A stretch of DNA of 6,754 bases from Deltaproteobacteria bacterium (lineage in GTDB: Bacteria > Desulfobacterota > Desulfobacteria > Desulfobacterales > Desulfatirhabdiaceae): contig JAPLJE010000049.1 of the NCBI GenBank assembly GCA_026388755.1, positions 1 to 6,754 of the forward strand, given 5' to 3'. Numbering within the stretch: position 1 is the stretch's first letter; each line of letters starts with the position of its first letter. The position numbers were made by a program, and so were the translations under genes. Shown in pieces: positions 1-5,857 of this stretch. The notes beneath the pieces were generated by a model, which was given only the letters and a program-made list of their open reading frames with translations, had not been told where the DNA came from and did not search any database.

Positions 1-1544
1 ACCCCCAAATTGACCATCGCCTTTGAATAGTCCGGTCTTATACGAAGTGTCTCCTGAAAGAGGGAAACAGCCTCTTCGCTCTTTCCGGTGCGTTCCAGCA
101 GCACCCCCTTGTTGTAAAGGGCGATGTAATTGTCCGGCCTTAACCTTAACACGCTGTCATATCTGGCCAGTGCTCCTTTCCAGTCGCCGCGATCCATCAA
201 AGCGTTTCCTAGATTTGTGAAACCCCTATAGTTCGAAGGATTTTTTTGCACCACATCCGACCACAGCGCAACATCATCCCTCCAGACTTTATTTCGATTA
301 TAGGTTAATAAGCAAAGAGATATCAGGATGACCAGCATTGCCGTCTGCGCCCACAAACGGTGCTTTGAAAGCAATCTTTCCATAAAGCTTGCCCCAATGA
401 TTGAAAAACCAAACATGGGCAGATAGAGCCGGTGTTCAAACAAGGCATCCCGAATGGGGAATATGCTGGATTCCACGGACAGGGTAATGAAAAACCACAA
501 AATCCCCAGAAAAAGTATCGCATGTTTTTTACGGCTCCACCCAGCAGCCCCCAGTATTCCGATCAGAAAGATAAACGAATAGGGTGTGGCGCCATCGAAA
601 AAACCATTTTTAAATGGATACACATAATCCACATTCTGCTGAACGGGTATGAACAGCAGTCGGACATAAATGGCAATCACATTAAACTGGGTGCACAAAT
701 AGCGCCATCTGCCAACCGCCTGAGTTTCGCGGGCTTTTTCCGATATATCTTCAAGAAGGGTGCCAAACTGAATATCATGGCGGAACATCCCCATACTGTA
801 CGCATAAAAGAATCCGCACAGCAAAAATCCGGGAAGGACAAAGCCTATTTTTTTTTTCCAGCCCTGCCAGGTTTGATCATAAACAACATACTCGACCAGG
901 AGAATCGCCAGCGGGAGGGAGGCGGAAATCTGTTTGCTTAAAAACGCCAACACACCGCAGAACGCCGTTAACAGGAAAAATCCACTGCATGCAACCGGTT
1001 TCCCGGTAGATTTTGCATCCCGTGCAATGATGTAACTCAGTACCGAACCCAGATAAAAAAAAGCGGCCATCGAGGTATATCGCTGCGCAATATAGGTCAC
1101 CGCCTGTGTCTGTAGGGGATGGGAAATGAAAATCAGCGCAGCAAAAAGCGCTGCAAGGTAACTGTCCGGGTTATCCGTCCCTGACAGTTTCTGAAACAGC
1201 CTCCGGGATAGAAAAAACACCAGGATGCCATTTGCAATATGGATGAAAAGATTGACGAGATGATAGCCGAACACCCGAAGCTTTCCGTAATGATAATTCA
1301 GGGCAAAGGTAAAATCCACAAAAGGTCTTGGGGATCGCAAGACATCAGGTGAAAGAAAATTACCCGGATTCCTGATTTTGGCGTTTTCCCCTATCGTAGG
1401 CTGATCGTCAAAGACGAACGGCGCATCAAACGTATTGATGTAAATCGCTGCCGCAACAAAACAGATCAAAAAAATCGCCGGCAGATATTGCAGGCATCTG
1501 GATTTAAGAGGATAAAAACCGATATTCGACATAAACGTTTTCAT
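1..1544 (-). CDS. TMTC-like GT-C membrane glycosyltransferase with C-terminal TPR repeats, partial (3' end beyond window)
   Basis: I translated this frame by hand: 514 codons are open from the ATG at 1544-1542 to the left edge, with no stop. The start is supported by AAAGG six bases upstream. The protein is a polytopic membrane protein with about ten to twelve hydrophobic segments between residues 20 and 415. Family hallmarks are FVFDDQPTI (residues 43-51, the acidic DD of the first periplasmic loop), GYHLVNLFIHIANG (93-106), SHPLQTQAVTYIAQR (141-155) and FEHRLYLPMFGF (369-380). From residue 436 come two TPR units (about 436-469 and 470-503) and the start of a third. This architecture matches the bacterial proteins related to eukaryotic TMTC O-mannosyltransferases and to PMT/GT39-like enzymes, which use polyprenyl-phosphate sugars outside the cytoplasm. 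Donor and acceptor here are unknown. The gene follows gspD by 30 bp in the same direction. A run of ten A residues lies in codons 230-233. Confidence 0.88.
   Translation of the reverse strand, partial: MKTFMSNIGFYPLKSRCLQYLPAIFLICFVAAAIYINTFDAPFVFDDQPTIGENAKIRNPGNFLSPDVLRSPRPFVDFTFALNYHYGKLRVFGYHLVNLFIHIANGILVFFLSRRLFQKLSGTDNPDSYLAALFAALIFISHPLQTQAVTYIAQRYTSMAAFFYLGSVLSYIIARDAKSTGKPVACSGFFLLTAFCGVLAFLSKQISASLPLAILLVEYVVYDQTWQGWKKKIGFVLPGFLLCGFFYAYSMGMFRHDIQFGTLLEDISEKARETQAVGRWRYLCTQFNVIAIYVRLLFIPVQQNVDYVYPFKNGFFDGATPYSFIFLIGILGAAGWSRKKHAILFLGILWFFITLSVESSIFPIRDALFEHRLYLPMFGFSIIGASFMERLLSKHRLWAQTAMLVILISLCLLTYNRNKVWRDDVALWSDVVQKNPSNYRGFTNLGNALMDRGDWKGALARYDSVLRLRPDNYIALYNKGVLLERTGKSEEAVSLFQETLRIRPDYSKAMVNLG
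848..857 (-). repeat. A10 homopolymer inside the glycosyltransferase reading frame
   Basis: The coding strand has ten consecutive A bases giving three Lys codons and the A of an Ile codon (residues 230-233), in a short basic loop between two membrane segments. Losing one A would place a TAG stop directly after the three Lys codons. Gaining one A would lead to a TGA about 25 codons later. The tract is therefore a plausible slippage site, although the frame is intact in this sequence. Confidence 0.95.
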
Positions 1545-1550
1545 TTTTCG

Positions 1551-1555
1551 CCTTT
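1551..1555 (-). promoter_or_regulatory. Ribosome binding site of the glycosyltransferase gene
   Basis: AAAGG sits six bases before the ATG at 1544-1542 in the 30-bp gap after the gspD stop. It favours this start over the in-frame ATG four codons later. The rest of the gap holds a TTGG triplet repeat but no convincing terminator or promoter, so co-transcription with gspD is likely. Confidence 0.6.
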
Positions 1556-1574
1556 GGGAACCAACCAACCCAGT

Positions 1575-3914
1575 CTATTTTTGGGGAGCCCGGCCCTGAA
1601 GGTCTGCGACCTTCTGGGCAAACTCCCGGGTGATCACATCGGCATCGCTTCTGCTTTTGATGACATGAGGGGTGATCATGAAGATCAGCTCGGTTTTTTC
1701 GTTCGATTTGGTCACCCCGCCGAACAAATATCCCAGAATCGGAATGTCTTTCAGATAGGGGATCCCGGACTGGGCGCTATTCTTTTTGGATTTCATCAGA
1801 CCGGCCATGACCACGGTCTGATTGTCCTCCACCACCAGAGAGGTATCGGCCCTTCGCGTCAGAAAAATATAATTATTGAGTTCCGGTTTAAAATCACCCA
1901 GATCGCTGACTTCCTGGACCAGCTCCAATTTGACCAGCCCGCTGGAATTGATGTGGGGCGTTACGGTCAGAAGAATGCCGGTTTTCCGGTATTGAATCGA
2001 GTTGGTGACGGCGTTCGGGTTTATGGTACTGGTTGATGATCCTGTAACCGTCGGGACATCCTGGCCCACTTCGATAACGACCTCCAGAATATTGGGCGAT
2101 GACAGGATATTGACGTCCGAGTCGCTTCCCAACGCGTACACCAGGCCCCTTAAAAAATCCACGGGATCATAGACGGTCAAAAAAAAGCCATTGGCGGCTC
2201 CCAGCGCCGTGTTGATGGGTCTGCCGCCGATGTTTTTACTGTCCAGGGCGCCCTGCGCAGTATAGTCGCCGCTGGTCCCGCCAAGCGAGCCGATGTTTTT
2301 GTTCAAAAACCATTCAATGCCGTACGAAACAGACCCGCTCAGGGTGATTTCCGCCACCAGCACGTTGATCAGGACCTGCCTGGGCTGAATATCCAACTGT
2401 TTCAGAATGGTCTGAACCTTTTTATAGTCACGGTTGCTGGCCTTGAAGACAATGGCATTATTGGCTTCATCCGGAATGATTTCAATGGTACCGGCGAATT
2501 CATCTGTTCCGGAGGTACCGCCGGCGCCTGGAGCCGTCGGCCTGACGATGGTTTGCTTGGGCGTGGTTGTCCTTTGCTGGGAAGACGACGAGGAGCCCAT
2601 TGTTCCCGAGCCTCCGCCCAAGCCTCCGCCCAAGCCTCCGAGCAAGCTGCCGCTGGCGGAACCGGAAGAGCTCATTCTGGACTTGGCGCTGGAGGATTTG
2701 CCAGTTGAAGAGGTTGCGGATTTGGAAGATCGCGCCGCACCGGATTTCCCCGGAAAAACCTGCTGAAGCACATCCGAGAGTTCTATTGCCGATGCGTTTT
2801 CAACAAAATACACAAACACATTGGTTTCGGAATCGGTCATATGATCCATGGCCGCCAGCCAGTCCTGAACCAGCGTCAGAATGGAGGGCCATCGCGTGAC
2901 AACGAGGATGGCATTCATGCTCTTGATGGGAAATATTTCAAAGCTTCCCTCTGCGGCACCCTGGCGTTTGTAAAGGCCGCCAGCCTGAAGCACGCTTTCC
3001 AGGTCCGCGGTAATGATGGCTGCATCCACTTCCTTGACTTGAAAAATCTGCCAGGAAAGATCCGCAAAAAATTCTACATCGATCACTCCCAGAATGGCCG
3101 CGGCCCGGGAAATGTTTTCCGAGGTATCCGTGATCAGAAGGGCGTTGTTGACCGTATCCTGTACAACCGAAGCGCCTTTGGAAAGAAAGGGCGTTACATT
3201 GGTTGCAGCCGTTGCTGCTGCCACATAGCGCAGCCGGATCAGCCGGGTGACATCCCCGACCAGACCCGTTTCATCCACAGTGGTCACCGGTGCATTTGCG
3301 GACCCCGCACTGTTGGCTCTGGGAAGGATCTTGTAAATGTTGCCCGAACCGCGGACAATCGACAGATTGTTCAACTGAAGGGCCTCATTGAACGTGTTGA
3401 TAAACTGATCCTTGGTATAATCACCCATGATATGGAAGGAAACCGTCGATTTGAGGGTCGGATCCACCATGTAGCTGAGGCCAAAAAGATCATAAAGCGT
3501 CAGGTCCAGGACTTCATAAAGGTCTGCATTATCAAAAGCCAGCTCGACATGAACCACCTTTGCAGTCTCTTTTTTGTCTTTGGCTGATTTTTGTCCGGGG
3601 ACAGGCTGCTGGGGGGAACGAGCGATATGTTTTGCCTGCTCTGCCTTGATTTCGCTGATTCCCGCCTTTTCCGGCCGGCCGGCCGGGTACTTCTCTACCG
3701 TTTTTTTGTCTTCTCCGCCGGCAGATGCCTTTTCTTCTTCCGGAATCTTGACGCGAACAAAAGGGCTGCCCTCACCGGTGTCTTCCGGAGCCGTATAAGG
3801 CCTTACCCATTGTTTCGCCGAACCGCAGCCGGCGGCTCCCAAACCCAGTAAAAGCAGACATGCCGCCATCCAGACCCATACGCCACGGACTGTGGTTTCA
3901 TCTATCATAAGCAT
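1575..3914 (-). CDS. gspD: GspD, type II secretion system outer-membrane secretin (predicted lipoprotein)
   Basis: This 779-residue protein forms the multimeric outer-membrane pore of the T2SS. In order, it shows a signal segment (about 11-29) ending in LGAAGC with candidate lipidated Cys30, a charged Lys/Glu/Pro-rich linker (31-118), N0 (about 122-199), N1 (222-280), N2 (285-358), N3 (365-508) and the secretin core (513-752). N3 is split by a Ser/Gly-rich insert (about 391-472). Core landmarks are VPTVTG (620-625), the gate-region motif GIPYLKDIPILGYLFGG (717-733) and ITPHVI (747-752). Only 27 residues follow, so there is little room for the S domain that binds a pilotin; this fits a secretin anchored by its own lipid. 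Cys at -3 Ala is a slightly weak lipobox. GAGG at 3923-3920 serves the ATG at 3914; the ATG at 3908 is a possible alternative. It lies 34 bp after gspM. Length is somewhat above the usual 650-750. Confidence 0.96.
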   Translation of the reverse strand: MLMIDETTVRGVWVWMAACLLLLGLGAAGCGSAKQWVRPYTAPEDTGEGSPFVRVKIPEEEKASAGGEDKKTVEKYPAGRPEKAGISEIKAEQAKHIARSPQQPVPGQKSAKDKKETAKVVHVELAFDNADLYEVLDLTLYDLFGLSYMVDPTLKSTVSFHIMGDYTKDQFINTFNEALQLNNLSIVRGSGNIYKILPRANSAGSANAPVTTVDETGLVGDVTRLIRLRYVAAATAATNVTPFLSKGASVVQDTVNNALLITDTSENISRAAAILGVIDVEFFADLSWQIFQVKEVDAAIITADLESVLQAGGLYKRQGAAEGSFEIFPIKSMNAILVVTRWPSILTLVQDWLAAMDHMTDSETNVFVYFVENASAIELSDVLQQVFPGKSGAARSSKSATSSTGKSSSAKSRMSSSGSASGSLLGGLGGGLGGGSGTMGSSSSSQQRTTTPKQTIVRPTAPGAGGTSGTDEFAGTIEIIPDEANNAIVFKASNRDYKKVQTILKQLDIQPRQVLINVLVAEITLSGSVSYGIEWFLNKNIGSLGGTSGDYTAQGALDSKNIGGRPINTALGAANGFFLTVYDPVDFLRGLVYALGSDSDVNILSSPNILEVVIEVGQDVPTVTGSSTSTINPNAVTNSIQYRKTGILLTVTPHINSSGLVKLELVQEVSDLGDFKPELNNYIFLTRRADTSLVVEDNQTVVMAGLMKSKKNSAQSGIPYLKDIPILGYLFGGVTKSNEKTELIFMITPHVIKSRSDADVITREFAQKVADLQGRAPQK
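2611..2646 (-). repeat. 12-bp tandem repeat encoding the Gly-rich part of the GspD N3 insert
   Basis: Two identical 12-bp units (plus-strand CCTCCGCCCAAG at 2611-2622 and 2623-2634) are followed by a third with two mismatches (2635-2646). They encode the LGGG-type repeats at about residues 423-435. The unit length is a multiple of three, so copy change would lengthen or shorten the loop without breaking the frame. Confidence 0.9.
3671..3686. repeat. (CCGG)4 tetranucleotide repeat in the gspD linker
   Basis: Four perfect CCGG units, self-complementary, encode Pro-Ala-Gly-Arg-Pro at residues 77-81 of GspD, in the disordered linker before N0. A change of one unit would shift the frame ahead of every folded domain. 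Four units is a low count, so instability may be modest. Confidence 0.9.
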
Positions 3915-3948
3915 GTATTCCTCGTTGTTATTCTCATGGTTTGATGCC

Positions 3949-4503
3949 TTACATTTGAAGCGTTGCGATCTGAAGGGATATCTGCAGATCAGCGTCCTTT
4001 TTTTTGCGATAAGACACCGAAAAGCGTTCGACCCGTATCACCTTGTTCAATGTTTCCAGGTATTCCAGCAAATCCGAAACCCCCTGCATTCCGGTTTCAA
4101 TCTGCAGCTCCACCCGGCTGATGGGGTGCTCCCGCCATTTGGATGCCGGCAGGTCTTTGTACGCCTTGATGGGTATCGTGTTTTTATCCAGAAACTGCTG
4201 CAGGATCGACTGTGTACCGGCGCTGATTTCTTCCAGGGTTTTGCCGTCAATTTTCAGGGTGTCGAACCGGATCATTTCCTTTTCAACGGCTTTATGAGAT
4301 TCAATATATTCAGTAACTTCTTTCATGTCCCGAATGGACCGATCGTGTTCCCGGGTCAGTTTTTCCAGCTCTGTTGACAGATCGCCTTTCTCCTCCTGAA
4401 GGGGATCACACACCTGGGCCCACCAGATCAATGTTCCACAGATTAACCCTATCAGGCCAAAAGCCACCTGACGCTTTCGTTTTTTCCCCAGATACAGTTT
4501 CAT
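3949..4503 (-). CDS. gspM: GspM, PilO-like inner-membrane platform protein of the T2SS
   Basis: This 184-residue bitopic protein has a short basic cytoplasmic N-terminus (LGKKRKRQ), one membrane helix (about 12-30), a predicted coiled coil rich in charged residues (about 35-77) and a C-terminal ferredoxin-like domain (about 105-184). The segment GVSDLLEYLETLNKVIRVER (141-160) followed by an alternating beta strand is typical of the GspM/PilO fold. Family knowledge says GspM pairs with GspL in the inner-membrane platform and contacts the pseudopilins. Its ATG overlaps the gspL stop (ATGA), which suggests translational coupling, and GGAAG lies seven bases upstream. Primary sequence is divergent, as is normal for this family, so the call rests on fold pattern, size and position. 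A PilO annotation would be equally defensible from the protein alone; the neighbouring gspK and gspD decide for GspM. Confidence 0.87.
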   Translation of the reverse strand: MKLYLGKKRKRQVAFGLIGLICGTLIWWAQVCDPLQEEKGDLSTELEKLTREHDRSIRDMKEVTEYIESHKAVEKEMIRFDTLKIDGKTLEEISAGTQSILQQFLDKNTIPIKAYKDLPASKWREHPISRVELQIETGMQGVSDLLEYLETLNKVIRVERFSVSYRKKKDADLQISLQIATLQM

Positions 4504-5837
4504 GGATTGGCTTCCACATCTTTCAAACGGAGGGTCAGACTGAACTGCTCCACTCCGGTTGGCGCGCGACTGACCGATCCGGCCAGCTTGACCTGTTCAA
4601 ACAAGGGGGAGGATCTTAAGGATTCCACAATTTTTAACGCGTCCCGGCTCTGCCCCTGAAGGGTCAGCTCGGCCCCCTGAAGGCTAGCCCGGGAAAACCA
4701 GGTGCCTTCCGGGACCAGCCTGGCAATTTCGTTGAAACAGGAAAACAGGCGGGGCCGCAGCCGGATGAAATCATCGATATCCGCAGACAACGATTCGGTT
4801 TTTTTCAAGGCATCGCGGACTTTCTCAAGCGGGCGAAGCTTCTGCTGCATCTGCTGAACCTCATTCTTCATTTCCGAAACCAGTTGTTTCCCCCGGCCGA
4901 CAGCATGATTCAAGTTAATGGTCCACACGGCCAGAATAACTGACAACAAACAGATGGCAGGAATAAACAATTTCCAAAGGTGAAATACCCGTATCCGGGG
5001 AGGGGTTCCATTCAGAAAAATCCGCTGATGCCCGAACAAACCCAGGGACAGGGCCGCAACCCCTGAATTCTGCTGAATGGAAGGAAGCCAAGGCAACCTG
5101 TTTTGCAGCGGATCAGGAAGCGGCAAATAACTGTCTGAAGACTCCAGGCCATACAGGCTGCCGGCAGGCAGGTGAAATTTGGACAACACCGATTCCATTC
5201 CTGCGGTAACCTCGCCGGAAGCCCAGGCATTTTGCAGGGACATCGAATACGCACAGCCGGTCTGGTGATAAATGGCCAGCTCACTGGATGGATTTTCCTG
5301 AGAAATCACGAAAGCCATGGGCATGGCATATTGCTGATGGCTGAGCCACGCACCAATTCCCAGGGAAAGGGGAAAAAGACCGGCCAGGGATTTTTCATGC
5401 CCGGTCTCCCGAAAAATGTCCAGAACCGGCAGCATCTCTCTGCGAAGGGCATAGATCACCAGGGCATTAACCTTTCCATCCGGCAACCGGCAAAAACAGA
5501 TATCGTGGAAAATATCATCCAGCGGCAGATGACAGGTCACCGGCAGCATGCTTTGAACCGACATCAGCGCATCTTCGATCGGCACGGGCGGCAATTGAAT
5601 GTCCCGGATGAAGAAGCGGTTTCGGGGAATCGCCAGAAAAATCCGCCGGCCAGATTTTGGGGAAAAGCGCTGAAGCAATTCGCGAAGTGTTGCCGGAGTC
5701 TGGCCGGGAATGATCCCGCACGGGTCCATGGAAGCACCCGGAATCGCCATTTGCCACGACGAAACCGTTCTGACGGCTCCGCAGTAATGCAGCGCATCTT
5801 TTTCCAGATAAATTCCGATAAATTCTTTGATAACCAT
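4500..5837 (-). CDS. gspL: GspL, inner-membrane platform protein (PilM-like cytoplasmic domain plus PilN-like periplasmic domain)
   Basis: This 445-residue protein has an actin-like cytoplasmic part (about 1-280), one membrane helix (about 287-306), a periplasmic coiled coil (about 312-350) and a ferredoxin-like C-terminus (about 365-440) with the PilN/GspL pattern RLVPEGTWFSRASLQG (373-388), then a strand, the helix DALKIVESLRSS, and a final strand. GspL recruits the ATPase GspE to the membrane and pairs with GspM. The first strand, FIGIYLEKDALHYCG (6-20), takes the place where PilM has a phosphate-binding Gly/Ser motif, and that motif is absent, as is usual for GspL. The ATG is preceded by only a weak, distant purine-rich stretch (GGACGG), so translation may depend partly on gspK upstream, which ends 20 bp before. 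The domain fusion (one gene instead of separate pilM and pilN) supports a T2SS rather than a type IV pilus assignment. Confidence 0.88.
   Translation of the reverse strand: MVIKEFIGIYLEKDALHYCGAVRTVSSWQMAIPGASMDPCGIIPGQTPATLRELLQRFSPKSGRRIFLAIPRNRFFIRDIQLPPVPIEDALMSVQSMLPVTCHLPLDDIFHDICFCRLPDGKVNALVIYALRREMLPVLDIFRETGHEKSLAGLFPLSLGIGAWLSHQQYAMPMAFVISQENPSSELAIYHQTGCAYSMSLQNAWASGEVTAGMESVLSKFHLPAGSLYGLESSDSYLPLPDPLQNRLPWLPSIQQNSGVAALSLGLFGHQRIFLNGTPPRIRVFHLWKLFIPAICLLSVILAVWTINLNHAVGRGKQLVSEMKNEVQQMQQKLRPLEKVRDALKKTESLSADIDDFIRLRPRLFSCFNEIARLVPEGTWFSRASLQGAELTLQGQSRDALKIVESLRSSPLFEQVKLAGSVSRAPTGVEQFSLTLRLKDVEANP
4511..4515 (-). promoter_or_regulatory. Ribosome binding site of gspM inside the end of gspL
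   Basis: GGAAG, seven bases before the gspM ATG, lies within the last codons of gspL. Together with the 4-bp ATGA overlap it fixes the gspM start. Confidence 0.6.
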
Positions 5838-5857
5838 AATGTTGGACCGTCCGGCGC

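Noticed and set aside
432..941. Plus-strand open frame of 169 codons, and a short minus-strand frame at 323-523
   Set aside because: Both lie inside the glycosyltransferase gene in other frames. Their translations show no family motifs, while the long minus-strand frame carries clear membrane and TPR motifs.
1545..1574. GGGTTGGTTGGTT stretch as a G-quadruplex or a terminator hairpin after gspD
   Set aside because: Only three closely spaced GG runs are present and the fourth is eight bases away. The possible stem TGGG/CCCA is four pairs with no following T-run on the minus strand.
2841..3587. Plus-strand open frame of 248 codons opposite gspD
   Set aside because: It is antisense to the conserved N0-N2 domains; no recognisable domain, and its composition (His, Arg, Gly, Gln) is what a reverse frame of this gene gives. 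The same applies to the plus-strand frame at 1488-2036.
5841..5849. GGACCGTCC inverted repeat before gspL as an operator
   Set aside because: Four-base arms around one base are expected by chance, and the site lies in a 20-bp gap inside an apparent operon.
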